NCBI RefSeq assembly: GCF_038039215.1
Contig: NZ_JBBPCL010000001.1
Span: 5,766,001-5,830,000, forward strand
Length of the DNA stretch: 64,000 bases
Direction of reading: 5' to 3'
DNA from: Pseudonocardia sp. T1-2H
Lineage (GTDB): Bacteria; Actinomycetota; Actinomycetes; Mycobacteriales; Pseudonocardiaceae
The translations under genes were made by a program, and so were the position numbers. Positions 35,758-44,361 of the stretch are shown in pieces (the stretch's first letter is position 1; each line of letters begins with the position of its first letter). Under the pieces are notes generated by a model, which was not told where the DNA came from, ran no database searches, and worked only from the letters and a program-made list of their open reading frames with translations.

Positions 35758-35773
35758 CGTGACAGCGGTCACG
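35758..35773. promoter_or_regulatory. Crp-like palindrome upstream of acyl-CoA synthetase
   Basis: CGTGACAGCGGTCACG is a perfect 6-bp inverted repeat and contains GTGA-N6-TCAC, the Crp/GlxR pattern. It lies between the rfbA stop and the ATG at 35795, 21 bases before the start, so it should affect transcription of the acyl-CoA synthetase. Confidence 0.55.
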
Positions 35774-35794
35774 TCTGCCGTTTGACTGGGACGC

Positions 35795-37447
35795 ATGAGC
35801 GTCTACGACGACCGACCCTGGCTCGCCCGCTACGACGCCGGGGTCGCGCCCGAGACCGCGCTCGAGCACCCGTCGGCCCTGGCGATGTTCCGCGCGGCCA
35901 CCGTGGCCCGTCCGGACCGGCCGCTCCTGCACTACTTCCACGCCACCCGGACCGTCGGCCAGGTGGACGCGGACTCCGACGCGCTCGCCGCCGGTCTCGC
36001 GGGCCTCGGGGTGCAGCCGGGCGACCGGGTGGCGGTGTACCTGCAGAACGTGCCGCAGTGGCCGGTCGTGATGCTCGGCGTGTGGAAGGCCGGCGGGGTC
36101 GTCGTGCCGGTGAACCCGATGCTGCGCGAACGCGAGCTCCAGGTGATCCTCGCCGACTCCGGCGCGACGGTGCTGGTCGCCCTGGAGTCCCTGTACCCGG
36201 TGGCGCACAGCGTGCAGGCCTCGACCCCGGTCCGGACGATCATCACGACGTCGGAGCTGGAGTACCTCGGCGGCGAGGTGCCCAAGCTGCTGGCCGGCAG
36301 CGCCCGGATGCGGCCGGCCTCGGCCGTCGACCTGCTGGAGCTGATCGACGAGCACGCGGGCGCGGCCCCGCCGGCGGTCCCGGAGCCCGGTCCCGACGAC
36401 GTGGCGTTCCTGACCTACACCTCCGGCACGACGGGGCCGCCGAAGGGCGCGATGAACACCCACCGCAACGTCGTGTTCAACGCGCAGACCTACCGCGACT
36501 GGATCCGCCTCGGCCCGGACGACGTGATCTTCGGCGTCGCCCCGCTGTTCCACATCACCGGCCTGATCGGCCATCTCGCGCTCGGGCTGCTCCTCCCGGC
36601 ACCTGTCGTGCTCGGCTTCCGGTTCGACACCGGGACCGCGCTGGAACTGGTCGAACGCTGGCGCGCGACGTTCGTCGTCGGGGCGATCCCCGTCTTCATC
36701 GCGATGATGAACCATCCCGACGCCGACGAGCGGGACCTGTCGTCGCTGGTCAAGGTCTACAGCGGGGGCGCGCCGGTGGCCCCCGCCGTCGTCGACGCGT
36801 ACGAGCGCAAGTTCGGGCCGTACATCCACAACGCCTACGGGCTGACGGAGACGACGTCGCCGTCGCACGTCGGGCCGTTCGGGGAGCGGGCACCGGTGGA
36901 CCCGGTGTCCGGTGCGCTGTCGGTCGGGGTGCCGGTGTCGAACACGATGGTCCGGATCGTCGGCGAGGACGGGCAGGACCTGCCGGCGGGCGAGGTCGGC
37001 GAGATCGTGACGAGCGGTCCGCAGGTCGTGCCGGGCTACTGGAACCGCCCGGACGAGACGGCGAACGCGCTGCCTGGCGGGGTGCTGCACACCGGCGACG
37101 TCGGGTTCATGGACCCCGACGGGTGGTTCTACATCGTCGACCGCAAGAAGGACCAGATCAACGCCGGCGGCTACAAGATCTGGCCGCGGGAGGTCGAGGA
37201 CGTGCTCTACGGCCACGACGCCGTCCGCGAGGCCGCCGTGATCGGGGTCCCGGACGACTACCGGGGCGAGACGGTCAAGGCGTTCGTCTCGCTCAAGCCC
37301 GGACACGCCGTGGAACCCTCGGAGCTGATCGCGTTCGCGAAGGAACGGATGGCGGCCTACAAGTACCCGCGACAGGTCGAGATCGTCGACGAGCTGCCCA
37401 AGACGGTCAGCGGCAAGATCCTGCGCCGGGAGCTGCGCGGACGTTGA
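35795..37447 (+). CDS. AMP-forming acyl-CoA synthetase (long-chain type)
   Basis: The 550-residue ANL enzyme has LTYTSGTTGPPKG as the ATP/AMP loop, NAYGLTETTSP, HTGDVGFMDPDGWFYIVDRK, and the catalytic Lys in KTVSGKILRRELRGR. It activates a fatty or aromatic acid as CoA ester. It follows rfbA but has its own Crp-like site, suggesting catabolite control and not cell-wall function. It ends one base from the convergent htpX stop. Confidence 0.92.
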   Translation: MSVYDDRPWLARYDAGVAPETALEHPSALAMFRAATVARPDRPLLHYFHATRTVGQVDADSDALAAGLAGLGVQPGDRVAVYLQNVPQWPVVMLGVWKAGGVVVPVNPMLRERELQVILADSGATVLVALESLYPVAHSVQASTPVRTIITTSELEYLGGEVPKLLAGSARMRPASAVDLLELIDEHAGAAPPAVPEPGPDDVAFLTYTSGTTGPPKGAMNTHRNVVFNAQTYRDWIRLGPDDVIFGVAPLFHITGLIGHLALGLLLPAPVVLGFRFDTGTALELVERWRATFVVGAIPVFIAMMNHPDADERDLSSLVKVYSGGAPVAPAVVDAYERKFGPYIHNAYGLTETTSPSHVGPFGERAPVDPVSGALSVGVPVSNTMVRIVGEDGQDLPAGEVGEIVTSGPQVVPGYWNRPDETANALPGGVLHTGDVGFMDPDGWFYIVDRKKDQINAGGYKIWPREVEDVLYGHDAVREAAVIGVPDDYRGETVKAFVSLKPGHAVEPSELIAFAKERMAAYKYPRQVEIVDELPKTVSGKILRRELRGR

Positions 37448-37448
37448 G

Positions 37449-38309
37449 TCAGCGCCACGCCATCTCCTCGAGGCGCCGGATCCGGTCCGCCATCGGCGGG
37501 TGGGTGGAGAAGAGCTTCACCCTCTGCTCCCCCGGGCGGAACGGGCTCGCGATCATCAGGTGCGACTGCGAGACGAGGCTCGGCTCCGGCGGCAGCGGGG
37601 CCCGGGCGACGCCGTACTCGAGCTTGCGCAGCGCCGAGGCCAGGGCCAGCGGATCCCCGGTGAGCTCCGCGCCGGAGGCGTCGGCCTGGTACTCGCGGGA
37701 GCGGCTCACCGCCATCTGCACGACCCCCGCCGCGACCGGGCCGAGGATCGCGATCAGGATCATCGCTATCGGGTTGGGCCGGTCCTCGTCGCCCCCGCCC
37801 AAGAGGCCCGTGAACATCGCCAGATTCGCCAGGAAGCCGATCATGGTGGCCATCGCCCCGGCGACGCAGGAGATCAGGATGTCGCGGTTGTAGACGTGGC
37901 TGAGCTCGTGTCCGAGGACGGCGCGCAGCTCACGCTCGTCGAGCAGGTCCAGCAGGCCGGTGGTGGCGCAGACCGCGGCGTGCCGGGCGTCCCGGCCGGT
38001 GGCGAAGGCGTTGGGCGCGTTGGTCGGGCTGAGGTAGAGCTGCGGCATGGGCTGACGGGCGCGCTGGCTGAGCTCACGGACGATCCGGTACATGCCCGGG
38101 TGCTCGGCCTCGGTGATCGGGCGCGCGTGCATCGCGCGCAGCGAGAGCTTCGCGGAGTTGAAGTAGGCGTAGCCGTTCATGCCGAGCGCGACGACGAACG
38201 CGAGGACCACACCGGTCCGCCCGGCGATCAGCCCGCCGACCAGCAGCACCAGGGCGCTCATTGCGCCCAGGAGGACCGCCGTCTTCAGCCCGTTCATGTG
38301 CCTGTGCAC
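37449..38309 (-). CDS. htpX: membrane zinc metalloprotease HtpX
   Basis: The 286-residue protein has the M48 zinc motif GHELSHV, a third ligand in [15 protein letters not shown], two N-terminal membrane segments and two more after the HExxH motif. HtpX degrades damaged membrane proteins under stress. GTG 38309 begins [15 protein letters not shown], the usual actinobacterial start; an ATG at 38348 is less likely. In M. tuberculosis htpX is also near grcC1 and menG. Confidence 0.95.
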   Translation of the reverse strand: MHRHMNGLKTAVLLGAMSALVLLVGGLIAGRTGVVLAFVVALGMNGYAYFNSAKLSLRAMHARPITEAEHPGMYRIVRELSQRARQPMPQLYLSPTNAPNAFATGRDARHAAVCATTGLLDLLDERELRAVLGHELSHVYNRDILISCVAGAMATMIGFLANLAMFTGLLGGGDEDRPNPIAMILIAILGPVAAGVVQMAVSRSREYQADASGAELTGDPLALASALRKLEYGVARAPLPPEPSLVSQSHLMIASPFRPGEQRVKLFSTHPPMADRIRRLEEMAWR

Positions 38310-38387
38310 GCCGCTCTCGCCTCTCCGCTCGGGTGTCTGCAGAGTCAACGAGTCGTGCCCGACCGGTGTTCCGGGCCGGCCCGTGGT

Positions 38388-38966
38388 CTAGGGATTCACC
38401 GCGATCTGGTCCGGGAGCGCGGATCCGTGGTCGACGAAGTGGCTCGGCGGGACGATCAGGAACAGCGCGGACGCCTCCGCCGCCAGCGGGCCGTCCGGCG
38501 CGTCGAGACGTCCGCTCGCGCGCATCCAGAGCTTGCGCCCCTCCCGGCCCTCGAGCCGCGCCCACAGGTGCACCGTCGACCCGACCGGCACCGGCTTGCG
38601 GTAGCTGGTGTTCAGCTGCCCGGTCACCGACGCCTCCCCGACGTAGGCGTTCAGCGCGCCGAACGTCTCGTCGAAGGCCGCCGCCAGCACGCCGCCGTGG
38701 ATGAGCCCGGGAGCGCCCTGGTGGGCCTCCCGGACCTGCAGCTCGGCGGTCACGCTGAGGTCCTCCCCCGCCGTGAACCGCAGGTGCAGCCCGTCCGGGC
38801 CGTCGCCGCAGGCGAAGCATCGGTCGTAGTGCCGCGGGACCGGCGCTCCGGGCGCCGGAGCTTCCCCGGACGGGGGCCGGCCGCGCCGCGGCCGCCGGTA
38901 CTTCGAGGGGCCTTGCCGACAACGGTGAGGGGTGGGACACGACCGGACGGTAACCGAGGTCGCCAC
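38388..38966 (-). CDS. PaaI-family hot-dog thioesterase
   Basis: The protein has HYDRCFACGDGPDGLHLRF, then LIHGGVLAAAFDETFGALNA, a hot-dog helix with the HGG active-site motif and catalytic Asp, and TGQLNTSYRKPVPVGSTVHL. It hydrolyses acyl-CoA. The start is unclear: GTG 38966 is the closest start in frame and gives 192 residues, with about 50 N-terminal residues unlike the family. It faces the divergent crotonase gene. Confidence 0.82.
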   Translation of the reverse strand: MATSVTVRSCPTPHRCRQGPSKYRRPRRGRPPSGEAPAPGAPVPRHYDRCFACGDGPDGLHLRFTAGEDLSVTAELQVREAHQGAPGLIHGGVLAAAFDETFGALNAYVGEASVTGQLNTSYRKPVPVGSTVHLWARLEGREGRKLWMRASGRLDAPDGPLAAEASALFLIVPPSHFVDHGSALPDQIAVNP

Positions 38967-39008
38967 ACCGGGCACCCACGAGCGGCCCGGCGGTGTCAGG
39001 ATCACAGC

Positions 39009-39767
39009 ATGAGTACCGAAGTCCGCACGAAGGTCGACGACGGCGTCGCCCTGCTCACGGTGGCCAACCCGGAGCGGCGCAACGCGATGAACCTGGATCT
39101 CGCGGGGAAGCTCGTGAGCGCGCTCGACGAGGCGGTGGCCGACCCGTCGGTCGGCGCGATCGTCATCACCGGTGAACCGCCCGCGTTCTGCGCCGGCGGC
39201 GACCTCGCCGAGCTGCAGAGCGCGGACCCCGCGACGTTGCGCCGGGTGTACTCCGGTTTCCTCGCCGTCGCGAACTGCCCGCTGCCCACCCTCGCCGCGG
39301 TGAACGGCGCCGCCGTCGGCGCGGGCCTCAACCTCGCCCTGGCGTGCGACGTCCGCCTCGCCGGGCCCGGCGCCAAGTTCGACGCCCGGTTCATGCAGCT
39401 CGGCCTGCACCCCGGCGGCGGCTACACCTGGATGGCGCAGCGCGCGATCGGCGCCCAGGCCGCGGCCGCGCTGACCCTGTTCTGCGACGTCCTGGACGCG
39501 ACCGAGGCCGAACGCGTCGGCCTGGTCTACCGCCGGTACGACGACGACGAGGCCCTGCTCGCCGGGGCGCACGAGCTGGCCTCCCGGGCCGCGTCCGCGT
39601 CGCGGAGCCTCATCGAGACCACCAAGGCCACCATGCGGATCACCTCCGGCACCGTCTCGCACGCCGAGGCCACCGAGATCGAGGTCCGCGCCCAGGCCGC
39701 GTCCGTCCACTCCGAGGACTTCAAGCAGCGGGTCACCGCCCTGCAGAAGCGGATCAGCAAGCGATGA
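39009..39767 (+). CDS. enoyl-CoA hydratase/isomerase family protein
   Basis: The 252-residue crotonase has PERRNAMNLDLAGKLVSALD, the oxyanion segment PAFCAGGDLAEL, and AVNGAAVGAGLNLALACDVR, but the usual catalytic Glu after GAGLNLA is not obvious, so an isomerase or thioesterase role is possible. It is upstream of korAB, in the same direction, after a 126-base gap with its own promoter space. Confidence 0.88.
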   Translation: MSTEVRTKVDDGVALLTVANPERRNAMNLDLAGKLVSALDEAVADPSVGAIVITGEPPAFCAGGDLAELQSADPATLRRVYSGFLAVANCPLPTLAAVNGAAVGAGLNLALACDVRLAGPGAKFDARFMQLGLHPGGGYTWMAQRAIGAQAAAALTLFCDVLDATEAERVGLVYRRYDDDEALLAGAHELASRAASASRSLIETTKATMRITSGTVSHAEATEIEVRAQAASVHSEDFKQRVTALQKRISKR

Positions 39768-39893
39768 CGCGTTCGCCTCAGCGGAACGAAACCGGTGTGA
39801 CATCGGGCAGGGTCGACGGACACTCGTCGACACCGGGAGTTAACCTCGACCGGACATGCGTATACCCGACCGGAACCGGGGACTGACCTCGAT

Positions 39894-41840
39894 ATGACGA
39901 CCAGCGACACCGCCGTCGATCGCGCCTCCGAGGGTGACCCCGAGGTGGTTCAACGTGACCGGGTGGTCATTCGATTCGCCGGGGACTCCGGCGACGGGAT
40001 GCAGCTCACCGGTGACAGGTTCACCTCGGAGACCGCGACCTTCGGCAATGACCTGTCGACGTTGCCGAACTTCCCGGCCGAGATCCGGGCGCCTGCCGGG
40101 ACGCTGCCGGGGGTGTCGTCGTTTCAGCTGCATTTCGCGAACTACGACATCTTGACCCCCGGGGACCGGCCGGACGTGCTGGTGGCGATGAACCCGGCCG
40201 CGTTGAAGGCGAACATCGCGGACCTGCCCAAGGGTGGGGTGCTCATCGTCAACACCGACGAGTTCACCAAGCGGAACCTGACCAAGGTCGGGTACGAGGC
40301 CAACCCGCTCGAGGATGACTCCCTCGCGGACTTCGCGGTGCATCAGGTCGCCATGGCCACCCTGACCCGGGGGGCGCTGGAGGAGACCGGGCTGTCGAAG
40401 AAGGACGCCGAGCGCAGCAAGAACATGTTCGCGCTCGGGTTGTTGTCGTGGATGTATCACCGGCCGCACGAGGGCACCGAGCGGTTCCTGCGGGAGAAGT
40501 TCGCCAAGCGCCCGGATCTGGCCGAGGCCAACATCTTGGCGTTCAAGGCCGGGCACGCCTACGGGGAGACCACCGAGGCGTTCGCGGTGACCTACGAGGT
40601 CGCCCCGGCCAAGCTGGAGACCGGGACGTACCGGCAGATCACCGGGAACACCGCGCTGTCCTACGGCCTGGTCGCGGCCGGGCAGACCACCGGGCTGCCG
40701 GTCTTCCTGGGCTCGTACCCGATCACCCCGGCCTCGGACATCCTGCACGAGCTCTCCAAGCACAAGGCCTACGGCGTGACCACGTTCCAGGCCGAGGACG
40801 AGATCGCCGGTGTCGGTGCCGCGCTGGGGGCCAGCTTCGGTGGCGCGCTCGGGGTGACCACCACCTCCGGGCCGGGGGTGTCGCTGAAGTCGGAGACCAT
40901 CGGGCTGGCGGTGGCCCTGGAGCTGCCGCTGCTGGTGATCGACGTGCAGCGCGGCGGGCCCTCGACCGGGTTGCCGACCAAGACCGAGCAGGCCGACCTG
41001 TTGCAGGCGATGTTCGGGCGCAACGGCGAAGCGCCGTTGCCGATCATCGCGCCGCAGTCGCCGGGGGACTGCTTCCACGCCGCGGTCGAGGCCGCCGAGA
41101 TCGCCGTGCGCTACCGCACCCCGGTGATGATCCTGTCCGACGGTGCGCTGGCCAACGGGTCGGAGCCGTGGAAGGTCCCCGACGCCTCCACCCTGACCCG
41201 GGTGGACCCGCAGTTCGCGACCGAGCCGAACGCCCCGGACGGGTCCGGGGAGTTCTGGCCCTACCTGCGCGACGCCGACACCCTGGCCCGGCCCTGGGCC
41301 GTGCCCGGCACGGCGGGGCTCGAGCACCGGATCGGTGGTTTGGAGAAGGCCGACGGCCGGGGCTCGATCTCCTACGACCCGGACAACCACGACCGGATGG
41401 TGCGGCTGCGCCAGGCCAAGATCGACGGGATCCCGGTGCCGGACCTGACCGTGGACGACCCGACCGGGGATGCGGAGGTCCTGGTCATCGGCTGGGGCTC
41501 CACCTACGGCCCGATCGGGGCCGGGGCGCGGCGGGTCCGGAACAAGGGCAAGAGCATCGCCACCGCGCACCTGCGCAACCTCAACCCGCTGCCGGCCAAC
41601 CTCGGGGAGGTCCTGGGCCGCTACCGCACCGTGCTGGTGCCCGAGATGAACCTCGGGCAGCTCTCCCTGCTGCTGCGCGCCCGGTTCCTGGTCGACGCGA
41701 AGTCCTACACCAAGGTCTCCGGGCTGCCGTTCAAGGCCGAGGAACTGCAGGACGTGTTCCTCGGCTACGTCAGCGGGGACTACCTGACGGGGTCGCACCC
41801 CACCACGAGCACCGACGTCTCCTCCGGAGTTCTGGCATGA
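39894..41840 (+). CDS. korA: 2-oxoglutarate:ferredoxin oxidoreductase, alpha (gamma-alpha fused) subunit
   Basis: The 648-residue protein starts with the gamma domain (VVIRFAGDSGDGMQLTGDRF ... PAEIRAPAGTLPGVSSFQLH) and continues with the alpha pyrimidine-binding domain with SYPITPASDILHELS and GTTGPGVSLKSE-like sequence, then a C-terminal domain (VLVIGWGSTYGPIG). With KorB it converts 2-oxoglutarate and CoA to succinyl-CoA, reducing ferredoxin. Its stop overlaps korB (ATGA). The homologous M. tuberculosis complex (Rv2455c-Rv2454c) works in aerobic conditions. Confidence 0.95.
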   Translation: MTTSDTAVDRASEGDPEVVQRDRVVIRFAGDSGDGMQLTGDRFTSETATFGNDLSTLPNFPAEIRAPAGTLPGVSSFQLHFANYDILTPGDRPDVLVAMNPAALKANIADLPKGGVLIVNTDEFTKRNLTKVGYEANPLEDDSLADFAVHQVAMATLTRGALEETGLSKKDAERSKNMFALGLLSWMYHRPHEGTERFLREKFAKRPDLAEANILAFKAGHAYGETTEAFAVTYEVAPAKLETGTYRQITGNTALSYGLVAAGQTTGLPVFLGSYPITPASDILHELSKHKAYGVTTFQAEDEIAGVGAALGASFGGALGVTTTSGPGVSLKSETIGLAVALELPLLVIDVQRGGPSTGLPTKTEQADLLQAMFGRNGEAPLPIIAPQSPGDCFHAAVEAAEIAVRYRTPVMILSDGALANGSEPWKVPDASTLTRVDPQFATEPNAPDGSGEFWPYLRDADTLARPWAVPGTAGLEHRIGGLEKADGRGSISYDPDNHDRMVRLRQAKIDGIPVPDLTVDDPTGDAEVLVIGWGSTYGPIGAGARRVRNKGKSIATAHLRNLNPLPANLGEVLGRYRTVLVPEMNLGQLSLLLRARFLVDAKSYTKVSGLPFKAEELQDVFLGYVSGDYLTGSHPTTSTDVSSGVLA

Positions 41841-42907
41841 GCACTGATCTGGGACTGCCCGTGATCGGGGGTCTGGACCTGGTCCCGACCACCGAGGCGA
41901 AGCAGACCGCGAAGGACTTCACCTCCGATCAGGAGGTGCGCTGGTGCCCCGGCTGCGGGGACTACGCCGTCCTCGCCGCCGTCCGCCAGTTCCTCCCCAC
42001 CCTGGGGATCAAGCGCGAGAACACGGTGTTCGTGTCCGGGATCGGCTGCTCGAGCCGGTTCCCGTACTACCTCAACACCTACGGGATGCACTCCATCCAC
42101 GGCCGCGCCCCGACCATCGCCACCGGCCTGGCCGTCTCCCGCCCGGACCTGTCGGTGTGGGTGGTCACCGGCGACGGCGACGCGCTCTCCATCGGCGGCA
42201 ACCACCTGATCCACGCGCTGCGCCGGAACGTGAACCTGAAGATCCTGCTGTTCAACAACCGGATCTACGGGCTCACCAAGGGCCAGTACTCGCCCACCTC
42301 GGAGGTCGGGAAGGTCACCAAGTCCACCCCCATGGGCTCGCTCGACCACCCGTTCAACCCGATCTCCCTGGCCCTGGGCGCCGAGGCGTCCTTCGTCGGC
42401 CGCGCCCTGGACAGCGACCGCAAGGGCCTGACCGAGGTCCTCGGGGCCGCCGCCGCGCACCGCGGCAGCGCCCTGGTGGAGATCTTCCAGGACTGCCCGA
42501 TCTTCAACGACGGCAGCTTCGACATCCTGCGCAAGCCCGAGACCAAGGAGCAGCGCCTGGTCCCGATCCGCCACGGCGAGCCGATCCGGTTCGGGCCCGC
42601 CGACGCCGACGGCCTGGGCAGCTACGCCGTCGTCCAGAACGGGTTCCGACTCGAAGTGGTCGAGGCCGCCGGCGTGGACCCGGCACAGATCGTGGTGCAC
42701 GACGCGGGTAACCACGAACTCGCGTTCGCGCTCTCCCGGCTCTCGGACCAGGACCTGAACCACACCGTCACCGGGATCTTCCGCAACATCGACCGCGGAA
42801 CCTACGACGACGCGGTCCGCGCCCAGGTCCAGGAGGCCAAGAACCAGGCCGGCACCCCCGACCTGCAGGCCCTGCTCAACGGCCGCGACACCTGGACCGT
42901 CGTCTGA
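41837..42907 (+). CDS. korB: 2-oxoglutarate:ferredoxin oxidoreductase, beta subunit
   Basis: The 356-residue subunit binds thiamin diphosphate (VVTGDGDALSIGGNHLIHAL and NNRIYGLTKGQYSPTS) and a 4Fe-4S cluster through cysteines in VRWCPGCGDYA and IGCSSR, with a further Cys in IFQDCPIFND. It is co-translated with korA and followed by a strong hairpin terminator. No dedicated ferredoxin is adjacent. Confidence 0.95.
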   Translation: MSTDLGLPVIGGLDLVPTTEAKQTAKDFTSDQEVRWCPGCGDYAVLAAVRQFLPTLGIKRENTVFVSGIGCSSRFPYYLNTYGMHSIHGRAPTIATGLAVSRPDLSVWVVTGDGDALSIGGNHLIHALRRNVNLKILLFNNRIYGLTKGQYSPTSEVGKVTKSTPMGSLDHPFNPISLALGAEASFVGRALDSDRKGLTEVLGAAAAHRGSALVEIFQDCPIFNDGSFDILRKPETKEQRLVPIRHGEPIRFGPADADGLGSYAVVQNGFRLEVVEAAGVDPAQIVVHDAGNHELAFALSRLSDQDLNHTVTGIFRNIDRGTYDDAVRAQVQEAKNQAGTPDLQALLNGRDTWTVV

Positions 42908-42929
42908 GGGCCCCAGCCCCACGATCGAC

Positions 42930-42958
42930 GACCGCCGGCCCCCTCGGGGCCGGCGGTC
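42930..42958 (+). terminator. korAB terminator
   Basis: GACCGCCGGCCCC pairs perfectly with GGGGCCGGCGGTC around CTC, 22 bases after the korB stop. Confidence 0.8.
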
Positions 42959-42983
42959 TCCTCGTTTCGAGGGTCGGCGGCTC

Positions 42984-43030
42984 GGCGGTCCTCACCGCCC
43001 GGCGGTCCTCACCGCCCGGCGGTCCTCACG
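42984..43030. repeat. 17-bp tandem repeat of small hairpins
   Basis: GGCGGTCCTCACCGCCC occurs at 42984-43000 and 43001-43017, and its first 12 bases again at 43018-43029. Each unit is itself a perfect hairpin (GGCGGT, loop CCTC, ACCGCC). The third unit supplies the stop codon of the leftward membrane protein gene. Confidence 0.75.
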
Positions 43031-43415
43031 CCTGGTCCGGGCGGGTCTGTCGCGGGATGTCCGGGCCGTCGTCGCCGTCGGCGAGGCCCTCGAGCGCACC
43101 GGCGGCGGCCGCCCCGGCCGAGCGGCGCCGGGCCGAGATCCGGCGCTGGTCGAGCTCGGCCAGGGCCGGGTCCGCCGGGGCCGGGATCCTGGGCGGCTCC
43201 GGAGCCCGGGTGCGGGGCGGCTCGGGAACCGGCGCCTGCGGCGTCGAGGCCCGGCCCGCCGGGAACCACGGGGGCGGTGACCACACGGCGTCGGAACCGG
43301 GGGCGCGCCGGGCCGCACGCCGCAACGGGACGGCGAACGCAACCCAGGTCAGCAGCGCCCCCAGCAGGAACGCGACCAGGAGCAGCACCCACACCTGCCC
43401 GAACAGCCAGACCAT
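43026..43415 (-). CDS. small membrane protein next to OmpA/BON protein (ArfB-like position)
   Basis: The 129-residue protein has one N-terminal membrane segment (VWVLLLVAFLLGALLTWVAF), then a basic stretch, a Pro-rich linker and a charged C-terminus in the cytoplasm. AGGAG stands 5 bases before ATG 43415. It follows the OmpA-family gene by 8 bases, as small membrane genes follow arfA in mycobacteria; I infer an accessory role for that protein but the sequence alone does not show it. Confidence 0.72.
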   Translation of the reverse strand: MVWLFGQVWVLLLVAFLLGALLTWVAFAVPLRRAARRAPGSDAVWSPPPWFPAGRASTPQAPVPEPPRTRAPEPPRIPAPADPALAELDQRRISARRRSAGAAAAGALEGLADGDDGPDIPRQTRPDQA

Positions 43416-43423
43416 GACGACTC

Positions 43424-44173
43424 CTATCCGAGGATGAGCTCGACGCGCCGGCTCGCGGCCTGCGACGCCAGCGGGTTGGTGGTCCCGGCACCGCGGGCGC
43501 GGATCCGGACGGGATCGACGCCGGCGGCCACCAGGGCATCCCCGACCGCCGCCGCGCGCCGCTCGGACAGGGCCTGCGCGTCGACCGTCGAGTCCGGGGA
43601 GTCCGCGGTGTGGCCGACCAGCTCGATCGGCGCCGCCGGGAGCTGCGCGAGCAGCGCGCCGAGCTCCTGGACGGCCCGGGCGGTGGACGGGGTGAGGGAC
43701 GCGCTGTCGCCGGTGAACAGCAGCGGAGAGCGCGCGAGCAGGGCGGCCACGCGTTGCCGGTCCGCGTCCGTCGTCCCCGGGGCCGGCGGCCCGCCGGGCA
43801 GGGCCGCGGTAGGCGCGGGCTCGGGTTCGTCGGTGCGGGACGCCGTGCCGGATGTACCGGGCCGCACCCGCACCTCCCGCACGCCCTCGACCCCCTGGAC
43901 GATCCGCGTCGCTTCGGACTCCCGCCCGTTCGGGACGCCCGCCAGCACCGCGTCCCGGCCGCTCAGATCCACCGTCACGCCCCGGAGCCCCGCCGAGCCG
44001 AGCGCCGCCACCGCCCGGCCGTGCAGGTCGTCCGCGATGCCGGGACCGGGCCAGACGAGGGCCAGGCCGGCCAGCACCACCGGGATCGCGAGCGCACCGA
44101 CGAGCCAGACGCCGGTTCGCCGGGAGCGTCCCGGCCCGGCGGCGTGCGCCGGCGTGGGCGAACCTCGAGCCAC
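43424..44173 (-). CDS. BON-OmpA family membrane protein (ArfA/OmpATb-like)
   Basis: The 249-residue protein has a cytoplasmic basic tail, one membrane segment (GVWLVGALAIPVVLAGLALVW), a BON-like region (GLRGVTVDLSGRDAVLAGVP ... VEGVREVRV), a Pro/Ala linker and a C-terminal OmpA/MotB domain with ELVGHTADSPD, ERRAAAVGDALVAAGVDP and RRVELIL. OmpA domains bind peptidoglycan. In M. tuberculosis the similar OmpATb is linked to acid adaptation. Start GTG 44173. Confidence 0.85.
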   Translation of the reverse strand: MARGSPTPAHAAGPGRSRRTGVWLVGALAIPVVLAGLALVWPGPGIADDLHGRAVAALGSAGLRGVTVDLSGRDAVLAGVPNGRESEATRIVQGVEGVREVRVRPGTSGTASRTDEPEPAPTAALPGGPPAPGTTDADRQRVAALLARSPLLFTGDSASLTPSTARAVQELGALLAQLPAAPIELVGHTADSPDSTVDAQALSERRAAAVGDALVAAGVDPVRIRARGAGTTNPLASQAASRRVELILG

Positions 44174-44361
44174 AGTCGTCTCTCGCCTTCGCTCGACCCG
44201 CGCGTTCGGCGAGAACGCCTCCCCCGAGCAGGTGGTCGCCGCATCACGGGTGACGGTGACCGAACCGCATCACGTTCGAGTCTCGTTCCGATCACGGCTC
44301 GTGACCTGAGTGTGTGCTGGACCGTTTCGCCGCGAACGGGTCGGGATGTTCTGATGACGGG

